Shown here: positions 8,787 through 17,681 of the stretch, piece by piece
Position numbering within the stretch: position 1 is the stretch's first letter
Layout: each line of letters starts with the position of its first letter
Assembly (NCBI GenBank): GCA_900542315.1
Contig: UQMV01000003.1
Span: 33,438-97,437 of the forward strand
From: an uncultured Collinsella sp.
Lineage (GTDB): Bacteria > Actinomycetota > Coriobacteriia > Coriobacteriales > Coriobacteriaceae
Length of the DNA stretch: 64,000 nt
Reading direction: 5' to 3'
Notes under the pieces: generated by a model
Database searches by the model: none
Seen by the model: only the letters and a program-made list of their open reading frames with translations
What the model was told of the DNA's origin: nothing
Position numbers and translations under genes: made by a program

Positions 8787-11555
8787 TTACAGCAGTTCGC
8801 CGTGGCGGGCTATGAAGCGGCGCTTTGTCAGCTGGGTCAGCGCAATATAGGCGGCGACGATGCCGATGAGCAGCGTAAAGAAGCTCGCCGGCAGCGGCAT
8901 GAGGCCCAGTGCATCGGCGATAGGGCTTGCCGGCAGCCAGGTGACAAGCGCCAGCCCTAGCACGGTGAGCACGCACAGCGCAGGGGCGGCGTGGTCGCGC
9001 GGGCTCGGCAGGTGCGGGGAGCGCAGCATGTGGATTACGAGCGTCTGCGACCACATAGACTCAACGAACCAACCGCTCTGGAAAATCGCCGCAAAGGCTG
9101 CCATGCCGGCAACATTGCCCGCGGCGGCAAGCTCGGCCCAGCTCGCGCCCACGGTGGCGGGGCACACCGCAAAGAAGAGCGCGGCGAAGGTCACGATGTC
9201 AAACAGCGAGCTCACGGGGCCCAGCTCGAGCATAAAGCCCTTGATGGACGCAGCGTCCCAGGCGCGCGGGCGGGCAGTCCAGGCATCGTCGACGGTGTCC
9301 CACGGCAGCGCGATGCACACGATCTCGTAGACCAGCGACAGCAGCACCAGCTGCAGGGCGCTCATGGGCAAAAACGGCAGGAACAGGCTCGCGACGGTCA
9401 CGGACAGCACGTTGCCAAAGTTGGAGCTCACCGTGGTCTTGAGGTACTTGAGCAGGTTGCCGTAGGTGCGACGGCCTTCGATGATGCCGCGCTCGAGCAC
9501 GCCCAGGTCCTTCTGGAGCAAGATAATGTCGGCGGATTCCTTGGCGATGTCAACGGCCGAATCGACCGAGATGCCGCAGTCGCTCGCACGCATGGCGGCG
9601 GCGTCGTTGATGCCGTCGCCCATAAAGCCCACGGTATGACCAAGCACCTCGCGCATGACGCGCACCAGGCGTGCCTTCTGCAGCGGCGAGAGCTTGGCGA
9701 AGAGATGCGTCTGCTCGGCGCGCTCCGCCAGCTCGGCGTCGTCGAGCGCGTCGATCTCGGAGCCCAGCAAAACGTTGCTCGCATCGATACCGATCTGCTC
9801 GCAGACGGTGGCGGCGACGCGGTCGTTGTCGCCGGTCAGGACCTTCACCGCCACGCCCTTGGCCTCGAGGGTGGCGACGGCGCCCGCGGCGCTCGCTTTG
9901 GGCGGATCGAGGAAGGCCAAAAAGCCCATCAGCACCATGTCGCACTCGTCGGCGATGCCAAACTCGCCCACGGTGCGCGGGTTGGTCTTCTGCGCCACGG
10001 CGATCACGCGCAGGCCCTCGGCATTGAGTCCTGCCACCTGCTTGCGAATCTGGGCAAGCTTCTCGTCGGTAAGCGGCTGAGCGGTGCCGTCCACCTCGAC
10101 GTAGGAGCAAATCTCGAGCATTTCCTCGGCAGCGCCCTTGGTGACCATCTGGGTCTTTCCTTGGGCGTCGGCGACGACCACGCTCAGGCGACGACGCGAG
10201 AAGTCGAAGGGCACCTCGTCGACCTTGGCGTAGCGGTCGCGCAGGCTCTGGCCCAGCATGGAATCGGGCACGACGGTCGAGAGCGTAACATCGGCGCGGT
10301 CGATAACGGCCAGGTCGATGAGGTTCTTGAGGCCGGTCTGGAAGAAGCTGTTCAAGAACGCATGGCGCAGCACGCGCGTATCCTCGTTGCCGTCGGTGTT
10401 GAGGTAGCGCTCGAGCACGATGCGGTCCTCGGTGAGGGTGCCGGTCTTGTCGCAGCACAGCACGTCCATGGCGCCGAGGTTTTGGATCGCAGACAGTTCC
10501 TTGACGATGACCTGGCGGCGGGCGAGGTCCTTGGCTCCCTGCGACAGACTCGTGGTCACGATGACGGGAAGCATTTGCGGCGTGATGCCCACGGCCACGC
10601 TCGTGGCGAACAGCAGCGCATCGATGACGTTGCCCTTGATGGCGGCGTTGATGGCAAAGACTGCCGGCGCCATGACGAGCATCAGGCGCACCAGCAGCAT
10701 CGAGACGCTCGAGACGCCGCGGTCGAACGCGCTCTTCTCGCCGCGCCCGTTGAGCATCTTGGCGATGCCGCCCAGGTAGGTGTCCGAACCGGTGGCCACG
10801 ACAAGCGCCATGGCGGTGCCGTTTTGCACGGAGGTGCCGGTAAAGACGATGTTCTTGCAGGCGGAGAGCGGCAGCGTGGAGCTGTCGGCGCCTTCGACGA
10901 CGGTGGCGACGGCGGTCTTCTCGACGGCCTCGCTTTCGCCGGTGAGGGCGGACTCGATCACAAACAGGTCGCGTGCGGTGATGATGCGGGCATCGGCCGG
11001 CACCATGTCGCCGGCGGAGAGGCGGATCACGTCGCCGGGGACGAGCTCATCGAAGGGTATCTCGATGCGCTCGCCGTCGCGCAGGGCGGTGCAGGTGTTG
11101 GAGACCAGGTCCTTGAGGGCCTCTGCCGCATTGCCGCTGCGTGCTTCCTGGATAAACTTCATGCCGCCCGATACCAGTAGCATGATGCCGATGACGATGG
11201 CCGTGGAGGGGTCGCGCTGCGGCTCGGGCACGGCGAGCACGTCGATGTAGAGCGAGACCAGCGCGAGCGCGGCGAGGATGCCGGCGAAGGGGTCGATGAA
11301 GGCGTCGGCGATGCGGCGGGCAAGTGTCTTGGTCGGCGCCTCGATGGTGTTGGGACCGGCGGCGTCCAGGCGCTCGGCGGCCTGCCCGGCGGTGAGGCCG
11401 TCAGCCGTGGCGTCGAGCAGCACGAGGGAGTCCTCGGCGCTATGGGTTGCGGCAAAGATGGTGTTCTTGGCAAGGCCGGCGTGAGCGGCAGGGCGCGCCG
11501 TGCGGCGGCGCTTGGAGATGACTTCGAGCACCGTGGCGGTTTTGAGCATCAGCAT
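8787..11555 (-). CDS. mgtA: Magnesium-importing P-type ATPase
   Basis: A 922-residue P-type ATPase of subfamily IIIB, which imports Mg2+ at the expense of ATP. Visible motifs are the actuator TGES, the phosphorylated aspartate in CCDKTGTLTED (Asp369), KGAAEEMLEIC in the nucleotide domain and GDGINDAAA in the hinge. About ten membrane segments fit the family, and length is typical (about 900). The ATG at 11555 is 4 bases after AAGGAGGA; an upstream in-frame ATG at 11606 lacks such a site. A 23-codon ORF precedes it on the same strand and may control expression. Confidence 0.93.
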   Translation of the reverse strand: MLMLKTATVLEVISKRRRTARPAAHAGLAKNTIFAATHSAEDSLVLLDATADGLTAGQAAERLDAAGPNTIEAPTKTLARRIADAFIDPFAGILAALALVSLYIDVLAVPEPQRDPSTAIVIGIMLLVSGGMKFIQEARSGNAAEALKDLVSNTCTALRDGERIEIPFDELVPGDVIRLSAGDMVPADARIITARDLFVIESALTGESEAVEKTAVATVVEGADSSTLPLSACKNIVFTGTSVQNGTAMALVVATGSDTYLGGIAKMLNGRGEKSAFDRGVSSVSMLLVRLMLVMAPAVFAINAAIKGNVIDALLFATSVAVGITPQMLPVIVTTSLSQGAKDLARRQVIVKELSAIQNLGAMDVLCCDKTGTLTEDRIVLERYLNTDGNEDTRVLRHAFLNSFFQTGLKNLIDLAVIDRADVTLSTVVPDSMLGQSLRDRYAKVDEVPFDFSRRRLSVVVADAQGKTQMVTKGAAEEMLEICSYVEVDGTAQPLTDEKLAQIRKQVAGLNAEGLRVIAVAQKTNPRTVGEFGIADECDMVLMGFLAFLDPPKASAAGAVATLEAKGVAVKVLTGDNDRVAATVCEQIGIDASNVLLGSEIDALDDAELAERAEQTHLFAKLSPLQKARLVRVMREVLGHTVGFMGDGINDAAAMRASDCGISVDSAVDIAKESADIILLQKDLGVLERGIIEGRRTYGNLLKYLKTTVSSNFGNVLSVTVASLFLPFLPMSALQLVLLSLVYEIVCIALPWDTVDDAWTARPRAWDAASIKGFMLELGPVSSLFDIVTFAALFFAVCPATVGASWAELAAAGNVAGMAAFAAIFQSGWFVESMWSQTLVIHMLRSPHLPSPRDHAAPALCVLTVLGLALVTWLPASPIADALGLMPLPASFFTLLIGIVAAYIALTQLTKRRFIARHGELL

Positions 11556-11638
11556 AGGGTCCTCCTTGTTAAAGGGAGTTAGCGTACGTGTCGTATTGAA
11601 TTGCAAAAAACCTAGATGTCGCTCACGTCATGCTCGCG

Positions 11639-11677
11639 AATCACCACAAGGGGGGCAGGCACCTTTGTGGTGGTTTT
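11639..11677. repeat. Palindromic element family B, copy 3
   Basis: 39 bp, AATCACCACAAGG with CCTTTGTGGTGGTTTT; one arm is partly eroded. It lies between the leader ORF stop and mgtA. Confidence 0.8.
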
Positions 11678-11696
11678 GGTGATCGACTGTTGGCGC

Positions 11697-11768
11697 TTAT
11701 GCGTGCGCGGAATCCTCGCGGCGTGCCGAGGGCGACATGCAGGTTTTTCGACTATGGCTGCCTTCCAT
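11697..11768 (-). CDS. Putative mgtA leader peptide (23 aa)
   Basis: Reads MEGSHSRKTCMSPSARRED and ends SAHA. The ATG at 11768 is preceded by a full AAGGAGGT ribosome site with good spacing, unusual for a chance ORF in this GC-rich spacer. It is on the mgtA strand, 141 bases upstream of the mgtA start, with a hairpin in between. Enterobacterial mgtA also has a translated leader (mgtL), but that one is proline-rich and this one is not. A role in regulation is inference. Confidence 0.4.
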   Translation of the reverse strand: MEGSHSRKTCMSPSARREDSAHA

Positions 11769-11993
11769 GGCACACCTCCTTAAGGCCGGGCGCAGCGCGC
11801 TTTGGGTATCTCGTACCCGTTTCAATCCGCCGGTATTTTTGACGAGGGGGTTTGCCGTGTCAACCCCATTGTTCGGAAAATCATCGCCCCTGACAAAGCC
11901 CTTACAGAGCGCCATGGCTTCAAAGCGCGCCCGCATCGACGTCCTACCTGCGCTAAACTGTGAAGCACGTACGCGATTACGAGAGGAGCCCGC

Positions 11994-12677
11994 ATGGAGG
12001 CTTACAAGCAAGAGTTCATCAAGTTTATGGTCGAGTCCGACGTTCTTAAGTTCGGCAGCTTTACGCTCAAGAGCGGCCGTCAGTCCCCGTTCTTTATGAA
12101 CGCCGGCGCTTACGTGACGGGCTATCAGCTCAAGAAGCTGGGCGAGTATTATGCCCAGGCCATCCACGATAACTTTGGCGATGACTTTGACGTGCTGTTT
12201 GGGCCGGCCTACAAGGGCATTCCCCTGGCCGTCGTGACCGCGATTGCCTACCACGAGCTGTACGGCAAGGAGGTCAAGTACTGCTGCGACCGCAAGGAGG
12301 CCAAGGACCACGGTGCCGACAAGGGCAACCTGCTGGGCTACGAGCCCCAGGACGGCGACCGTGTGATCATGGTCGAGGACGTCACCACCAGCGGTAAGTC
12401 CATCGATGAGACCTATCCCAAGGTCAAGGCTGCTGCCGATGTCGAGATCAAGGGTCTGATCGTGTCCCTCAACCGCATGGAGGTCGGCAAGGGTGGCGTG
12501 ACCACCGCGCAGAAGGAGATTGAGGCCAAGTACGGTTTCCCCGTCGCGAGCATCGTCTCTATGGCCGAGGTCGTCGAGACCCTCTACAACCACGAGATTG
12601 ACGGCAAGGTCGTCATCGATGACGAGCTCAAGACCGCCATCGACGCCTACTACGAGCAGTACGGAGTCCGGGAGTAG
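11994..12677 (+). CDS. pyrE: Orotate phosphoribosyltransferase
   Basis: A 227-residue cytoplasmic enzyme that joins orotate to PRPP to give OMP in pyrimidine synthesis. The PRPP-binding motif RVIMVEDVTTSGKS is present at about residues 121-134, and the N-terminal FTLKSGRQSPFFMNAG is typical of long-form PyrE. GAGAGGAG precedes ATG 11994. It stands alone here, away from other pyr genes. A family D hairpin begins in its stop codon. Confidence 0.95.
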   Translation: MEAYKQEFIKFMVESDVLKFGSFTLKSGRQSPFFMNAGAYVTGYQLKKLGEYYAQAIHDNFGDDFDVLFGPAYKGIPLAVVTAIAYHELYGKEVKYCCDRKEAKDHGADKGNLLGYEPQDGDRVIMVEDVTTSGKSIDETYPKVKAAADVEIKGLIVSLNRMEVGKGGVTTAQKEIEAKYGFPVASIVSMAEVVETLYNHEIDGKVVIDDELKTAIDAYYEQYGVRE

Positions 12678-12703
12678 TTACGCGGTTTTCCAAACCGCGT
12701 AAC
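12677..12703. repeat. Family D hairpin, copy 1, at the pyrE stop codon
   Basis: GTTACGCGGTTT and AAACCGCGTAAC flank TCC. The first G is the last base of the pyrE TAG. After it come TCGACGCT and then GTCGCTCGCTGTCCGTCC, the outer parts of the module seen at 20.8 and 40.5 kb, without the variable stem. Confidence 0.85.
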
Positions 12704-12774
12704 GGCTCGACGCTCTGGACGTCGCTCGCTGTCCGTCCTCTACCTGCGGCGTTGTCTTGCCCCGGATGCGGCAG

Positions 12775-12830
12775 TAGTCATTGGGGACGTTCTTGTTTGA
12801 CTAGTCGTTTAAGAACGTCCCCAATGACTA
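12775..12830. repeat. Palindromic element, TAGTCATTGGGGACGTTCTT type
   Basis: Perfect 20-bp arms at 12775-12794 and 12811-12830 around a 16-base loop that itself contains GACTAGTC. A degraded relative (CTTGGGGACGTTCC) lies at about 40736. Confidence 0.85.
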
Positions 12831-12838
12831 GTCAGAGA

Positions 12839-12904
12839 TGAGCGTGGGTAATCTCCCGGTTTTGGCCTGTGTGGGGGCTCAAAGTGGGAGATTATCCACG
12901 CTCA
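12839..12904. repeat. Palindromic element, TGAGCGTGG type
   Basis: 66 bp; arms TGAGCGTGGGTAATCTCCC and GGGAGATTATCCACGCTCA, with one mismatched pair, around a 28-base loop. A partial arm (ATCCACGCTCGTTTACTT) runs into the end of the rpiR-type gene. Confidence 0.8.
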
Positions 12905-12934
12905 TTTGATAAGTGTCCGAAAATCCACGCTCGT

Positions 12935-13789
12935 TTACTTGAGGCCGGGGAGGCGGGTGTAGGGGAATGAGCGCTCTAGGAACTCGGCGCAGCGGGCGTA
13001 GTCTTTGGCGAAGTAGCTGCTGTAGAGCGAATCGAGCACGTATTGCACGGCGATGTGGCTGGCGAACTGCGTGATGCGGTGCGTCATGCTCTCGTGGTCG
13101 CTCACCGTGAGGTAGGCGGAAAATCCGGGGTGCAGGCGCGCGCAATAAGGTGTGCCGATGACAACGACGGGAACATGACGACTGCTGAGGATTGGCAAGA
13201 TCTCCTTGAGATTGGGCGCGAGGCCGCTGTAGGAGATGACGATGGCCGCATGGCCGGAATCCGAGGCGAGCGCCGTGCGCACCTGGGCCTCGGTGCTGCT
13301 GTAGCATGTGGCGCTCTTGCCGGCCGAAAGCAAGCGGTCGCGGAACATCCCCGCTGGATAGAGGTTGTGCGAGCCCGTGTAGATATCGACCTGCCGTGCC
13401 TTCGCGATCAGTTTGGCGGCGTGATCGAGCTGTGCGGGGTCGAGTAGCTCCTGCGTCTCGGCCAGCGTGGTCTGGTAGAGCCCTTCCATGCGCTCCATAA
13501 CCTGCGCGGGCGTGGATGTGGCATCGAAGGGAAAGTTGATGTCCACGTCGCGGCGGTTGCCTGCTTCGGTCGCCAGGCGGATAAGCTCGACCTTGAGGTC
13601 CTTAAAGCCCTCGAGGCCGAGCTTTTTGCAAAAGCGGTGCACGCTCGCGACCGAAACGTTGGTGCGGGCAGCAAACTCCTTAATGGGCAGTCTGCGGATG
13701 TCTTCGCCCATGGCAAGGGCCGAGATGCCGAGCTGCTGCTCGGTAGGGGTTAGGCCCTGCGCCTCGGTAATCTTGCGTTTGATATCCAT
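12935..13789 (-). CDS. RpiR-family transcriptional regulator
   Basis: 284 residues. The N-terminal HTH (about 1-75; FAARTNVSVASVHRFCKKLG) is followed by a SIS sugar-phosphate-binding domain (about 105-245; DIYTGSHNLYPAGMF, VISYSGLAPNL). RpiR proteins sense phosphosugars and control nearby sugar genes, so the GH106-like gene just upstream and the GH1 gene are likely targets. The ATG at 13789 follows GGGAG. A family C repeat lies between it and the next gene. Confidence 0.88.
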   Translation of the reverse strand: MDIKRKITEAQGLTPTEQQLGISALAMGEDIRRLPIKEFAARTNVSVASVHRFCKKLGLEGFKDLKVELIRLATEAGNRRDVDINFPFDATSTPAQVMERMEGLYQTTLAETQELLDPAQLDHAAKLIAKARQVDIYTGSHNLYPAGMFRDRLLSAGKSATCYSSTEAQVRTALASDSGHAAIVISYSGLAPNLKEILPILSSRHVPVVVIGTPYCARLHPGFSAYLTVSDHESMTHRITQFASHIAVQYVLDSLYSSYFAKDYARCAEFLERSFPYTRLPGLK

Positions 13790-13808
13790 TCGAACTCCCG
13801 CACTCGCC

Positions 13809-13848
13809 AAACCTGCCAAAAAGGGACAGGTTTATTTTGGCAGGTTTT
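13809..13848. repeat. Palindromic element family C, copy 1
   Basis: 40 bp; arms AAACCTGCCAAAA and TTTTGGCAGGTTT around AGGGACAGGTTTA. It overlaps the 3' end of the GH106-like gene and supplies its last codons and stop. An inverted copy is at 17555-17592. Confidence 0.9.
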
Positions 13849-16432
13849 GCCCGAGAAGGGTAATGGGGCCGAGGACACCGCTGGGCGCGACGGGCTCGGT
13901 GAGGGCGAAGATGTCGGGAATCGCATGGTCGAGCGTGTTGATGACATCGATGGTGAGCTCGTGCGTGCCGGCGGCAAGCGCGCCTGTCGCAAAGCGATAG
14001 GGCGGGCAGATGCGCGTGCCGAGCGTTTGTCCGTCGAGCGTGAGTGTTGCGACTTCATAGACATCCCCCAGGTCAATGGCGGTGTGGGCGAGGTCGTCGG
14101 TCAGCTCGAACGACGTGCGATAGTGGAACGTGCCGTAGATGCCGGCGAACTGCTCGGCCGTGAGGTCGCACAGCTGCTCGAGCTTTTGCGGCTCGCCAAA
14201 GGTTCCATCGCTGCCGGCAGGGGAGAGGGCAACGGTCCACGGTCCGTCGATGCTAAGGCAAACCGCATCATCCGCATTCGTGTTCGCCCCGTCATCGAGT
14301 CCGACCTCGTCGCCCGTTCCCAGAACAACAACGCAGCTCTCGAAGGGCGCCAGCTCCAACACGCCATCAAACGCAACGGGTTCGGTGCCGTTCAGCAGGT
14401 CGAGGCGCGTGCCGCAAAGGCGCTCGCCTCGAGCAAGTGCAACCGTACAGCAAATACTTTCACGCGGATGCTCGTTGACCAGCATCACATAGGTCTCGCC
14501 CGCACGCTTGTAGCGAAGTGCGCGCAGCCAGGGCTGTGGCCTATCGGTCACAACGGTCTGCAGCCCCGCGTCTGCCAGCGCGTCCGCCACATCGGCAAGT
14601 GGCGTTGCCGTAAGCCCGTCCAGATCGGCTGCGCCATCCGCGTCATAAAGAGCACTGGGCACTTCGTCAGCAGCGAGCACCGTGACGCCCACGGCCATCA
14701 TGCGCCTCACCGCCTCCGCTGTTGCCGCGCCAATAAACGAGGCGCCGGACATGACAAACGCCTGGTAGCGGAAGCCGTTAACAGCCAGCATTCCATCGGC
14801 AATCGAAACCTCGTAGCGGTCCTCATCCTCAAAAGCCTCGGCAGGCACAAAGTCAAAATCGATCTGCGCGCGCGTGAGCTCGGCCGCTACGCGCTCGACG
14901 GGCATGGCGTTGCCGGCCCATTCGGCGTCGGCATGGTACAGAACGGCGACGGGGCAGGCGGCAGTGCCTCCTGAAAGCAATGCGGCCGTGCGATTCATAT
15001 AGCGCATGAGCTGGCCAAAGTGCGGCCACTGCGGGTTGTTGCCGTGCGCGTAAAAATGCGGCGGGCAGTCCCAGTCGGGGAAGGGCGCCATGCTAAACGC
15101 GTGCGGCGTAAACCAGTTAATACCGCGGACGAGCATGTGATCGGCGATCCACTTCATCTCGCGCAAACCCTCGTGCCAGCCAAAGGCGCCAAAGACCTCG
15201 GCCATGCAGCGCCCCTGCTTTTTGGGGTCGAGGCGCGCGGCCGAAGAGCCCAGCTTGGCAAGCGCGTACGTAAAGAACTCCATGTTCCATGCGCCGTGGA
15301 AGTAGCTGTAGCGCCCGCGGTCAATTCCGGGGGCAAGCTGGTTGATGACCACGTCGACACCGGCCATGTCCTGTCCTGCGACCGCGCGGAAGTAGTGCCC
15401 AGCGCCCTGACCCAGGCGCGTGTGACAACTCTTGTCCTCGATCACGTGGCCAATGTGCATGACGCCGTGCGCGCGGCACCAACCGCCAATCTGCTCGTCA
15501 AAGCAGCTGCGGTAGAGCTGCGTAGCAAGGTCCATATAGGCGTGGCGAACCTGGGCGCCGTTTGCCTCGCGCGTCCAAAGGCCGTGCAACTTAGCAAGCC
15601 AATTCTCGCCAAGCGCATCGCGCAGGCGGTGGGCAAGCTCGTTCGACCACGGCAGCGCTAGGTCGCCTCGCCCGATAAAACTGCTGGTAGAAGCATCGTC
15701 GAGCGTGGTGCCCTTCTCGTTCATAAAGCCGGGCTCATCGGTGAAAAAGCCCAAGATCGTTTTGCCAAACTCGTCGCTCAGATGCTCAAACGTGGGCTCG
15801 TAGACGGCGTCGATGAGCGCGTGGCACGAGGCGGCGTCGACCATGTTGATGTACTCATCGAGAAAGCCGGTCTTTTGGCTGGTGGCGTACAGCACGATCG
15901 TAGTGACGCCGGTGGGGGCGTCAAAACGCAAGCGGGCGGGCGTTCCATCGTCTCCTTGCTCAACAGCGAGCGCAAGGTCGAGCGGCGCACCAGCGGCATC
16001 AAAAGCTGCCACGCCCACAAAGCGCTCGGTGGGGTCCATGAGATTACCGAGCTTGATAGTCGTGGACGGTTGGGGACCAACAACCGTAATCGTGCGATGC
16101 TTGAGCACGGTTTTCTTGAGCGCGGGGTCGACGCCATCGCCCGCAAGCGCGCCGTTGGCATAGCCTGTGGGGAAGTGGGCGTCGTCGAGCAGCCAGATCT
16201 TTAACCCCAGGCGCTTGCACTCGCCGATGATAAAGCGCAGGTCAGACCACCAGCCGTCGCGACAGAAATCGGGATGCGTGCGCGATTCCAGGCAAACCTC
16301 GTGGATGTCCGCCCCGGCGATCTGCTCCAGATACTCGGTAATCGTCTCGCGCGCCTCGCCCTTGAGCCACAAGAACGGAAGCACGTGGTTGTCGTAGGTG
16401 CCGCCAAGCACCTGCTCAAAATACGCCGCCAT
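13832..16432 (-). CDS. Glycoside hydrolase, GH106-like (putative alpha-L-rhamnosidase)
   Basis: 866 residues, no signal peptide. The N-terminal barrel has HEVCLESRTHPDF and KIWLLDDAHFPTGYANGA, resembling the GH106 rhamnosidase family (PF17132-type). The C-terminal 130 residues form a GH2-like sugar-binding beta-sandwich (YRTSFELTDD, GDVYEVATLTLDG). The assignment is by recalled pattern; other related GH families are possible. ATG 16432 follows GGAGGAG. The last residues NLPK and the stop are encoded by a family C repeat, so the original C-terminus may have been replaced. The AraC gene is divergent, 116 bases away. Confidence 0.65.
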   Translation of the reverse strand: MAAYFEQVLGGTYDNHVLPFLWLKGEARETITEYLEQIAGADIHEVCLESRTHPDFCRDGWWSDLRFIIGECKRLGLKIWLLDDAHFPTGYANGALAGDGVDPALKKTVLKHRTITVVGPQPSTTIKLGNLMDPTERFVGVAAFDAAGAPLDLALAVEQGDDGTPARLRFDAPTGVTTIVLYATSQKTGFLDEYINMVDAASCHALIDAVYEPTFEHLSDEFGKTILGFFTDEPGFMNEKGTTLDDASTSSFIGRGDLALPWSNELAHRLRDALGENWLAKLHGLWTREANGAQVRHAYMDLATQLYRSCFDEQIGGWCRAHGVMHIGHVIEDKSCHTRLGQGAGHYFRAVAGQDMAGVDVVINQLAPGIDRGRYSYFHGAWNMEFFTYALAKLGSSAARLDPKKQGRCMAEVFGAFGWHEGLREMKWIADHMLVRGINWFTPHAFSMAPFPDWDCPPHFYAHGNNPQWPHFGQLMRYMNRTAALLSGGTAACPVAVLYHADAEWAGNAMPVERVAAELTRAQIDFDFVPAEAFEDEDRYEVSIADGMLAVNGFRYQAFVMSGASFIGAATAEAVRRMMAVGVTVLAADEVPSALYDADGAADLDGLTATPLADVADALADAGLQTVVTDRPQPWLRALRYKRAGETYVMLVNEHPRESICCTVALARGERLCGTRLDLLNGTEPVAFDGVLELAPFESCVVVLGTGDEVGLDDGANTNADDAVCLSIDGPWTVALSPAGSDGTFGEPQKLEQLCDLTAEQFAGIYGTFHYRTSFELTDDLAHTAIDLGDVYEVATLTLDGQTLGTRICPPYRFATGALAAGTHELTIDVINTLDHAIPDIFALTEPVAPSGVLGPITLLGQNLPK

Positions 16433-16548
16433 ATACGCTCCTCCAAAACCAGCCTTTCAAATCCATTGAAGTCAGAGTACGCCGAGCGCGCCGCCCTGCT
16501 AATATCAAAACCACGGCAGAATATGACCGAATCAACGATGGGAGCACT

Positions 16549-17556
16549 ATGGAGCTCGCGCGCTTGGATAACCTGCTACTCGAGCTGACCAACAGTGAGC
16601 GAGCCTATCGCGCGGGCGCCCATTACGACTGGAGCGATGCACTCGGTCAAGGTAATCAAGCAGATGTCGATGGTCGGCATATCCGTAAAATCGGCAACCC
16701 AGCGCTCGCCCTACGACAAGAAGGCATGCCCGATGGTCTATCGATTGTTCGCAACTCGCGCTTCAATCCCGTGCCGGAACATGTCCACGATTATGTCGAA
16801 ATCAGCTATATCTATCGAGGACGAGCGCCGCAGATCGTCAACGGCGCGCCGCTCATGCTCGCTCAAAACGAGGTCCTCCTGCTCGATGTCGCCTGCCCGC
16901 ATGCCGTAGGCGAGCTCGGCGAGCACGACATTATGCTGAGCGTTATCATCTCGCGGCCAATGCTGCGCCGTAGCCTGGAGCAAAGCCTTTCGCCCACAAG
17001 CGCGGTCTCGCGGTTCCTGCTCAACGCCCTCACGGACGAAACCGACCACCGCGGACACGTGCATTTCCATACGGGCGGCAGCCGTCGCGTGCGCCGCTAC
17101 ATGCAGGAGATGCTGTGCGAGCGTCTGGACCCCACGCCAGCGAGCCCCCAGATTGTCTCGAGGCTGTTTGAGCTGCTGTTGGTCGAGCTCATGCAAAGCT
17201 ACGAGGCCGGTCTTCTGCGGTCGGACGCGCCCGCGCTGCCATCGGCGCAGGTCGCGGCTGCTATGGGCTATATCGAGCGTCACGCCTGCGATTGCGCGCT
17301 CGACGACCTCGCCCGCCATCTGCACCTGAGCCCCAACTACGCAAGCGCCCTACTCAAGCGTCAGACAGGCCGCACATTCATGCAGCTCGTGCAGGAGGGC
17401 CGCCTGGCGCGCGCAGCGGCACTGCTCGACGCCGGTGCCACGGCAGAGGCGGCTGCGCGCGAGGCGGGCTATGCCAACATGAGCTTCTTCTACAAAAAGT
17501 TTGCCGAGCGCTATGGCTGCACGCCGGCTGCCTATTGTCAGCGTTTTCCCAGATAA
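16549..17556 (+). CDS. AraC-family transcriptional regulator
   Basis: 335 residues with an N-terminal cupin-like sensing domain (HVHDYVEISYIYRG at about 80) and a C-terminal double HTH of about 100 residues (DDLARHLHLSPNYASALLK, then AREAGYANMSFFYKKFAERYG). It probably activates the divergent GH106-like gene in response to its sugar. The start ATG 16549 follows GGGAGC. Its stop codon lies in a family C repeat. Confidence 0.9.
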   Translation: MELARLDNLLLELTNSERAYRAGAHYDWSDALGQGNQADVDGRHIRKIGNPALALRQEGMPDGLSIVRNSRFNPVPEHVHDYVEISYIYRGRAPQIVNGAPLMLAQNEVLLLDVACPHAVGELGEHDIMLSVIISRPMLRRSLEQSLSPTSAVSRFLLNALTDETDHRGHVHFHTGGSRRVRRYMQEMLCERLDPTPASPQIVSRLFELLLVELMQSYEAGLLRSDAPALPSAQVAAAMGYIERHACDCALDDLARHLHLSPNYASALLKRQTGRTFMQLVQEGRLARAAALLDAGATAEAAAREAGYANMSFFYKKFAERYGCTPAAYCQRFPR

Positions 17557-17592
17557 AACCGACCAAAATAAACCTGTCCCTTTTTGGCAGGT
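17555..17592. repeat. Palindromic element family C, copy 2
   Basis: 38 bp, in opposite orientation to the copy at 13809-13848; the first two A bases belong to the AraC stop codon TAA. The two copies bracket the GH106-like/AraC pair. Confidence 0.9.
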
Positions 17593-17681
17593 ATCAGGAA
17601 GTGTCAGGGGCGGGGCGGCGGCAGGCTGCGGGCGCGAAAAGAAGTGTCGGGTTTGGCGCCCCCGCGTCCGCATGTCTCCCG

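Larger units (their letters stand above)
11556..11993. other. Divergent spacer between mgtA and pyrE
   Basis: Holds a family B hairpin, a short leader ORF and probable promoters for both genes. On the minus strand TTGACA (11873-11868) is 17 bases before AAAAAT, a fair sigma-70 promoter for the leader ORF and mgtA. Between them GGGTA-N5-TACCC forms a small stem. No clear M-box was found. Confidence 0.45.

Noticed and set aside
8991..11180. 729-codon plus-strand frame opposite mgtA
   Set aside because: Low-complexity His/Gly/Asp product without a ribosome site; mgtA on the other strand is certain.
11770..11880. Mg2+ riboswitch (M-box) before mgtA
   Set aside because: Only a small GGGTA/TACCC stem and a CG-rich stretch are visible; the conserved M-box core was not found.
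11697..12593. 298-codon minus-strand frame through pyrE
   Set aside because: Most of it is antisense to pyrE; only its last 23 codons, with their own ribosome site, are kept as a leader ORF.
13809..17592. Insertion sequence or transposon with a transposase
   Set aside because: No transposase gene lies between or beside the repeats, so only the repeats and the cassette arrangement are reported.
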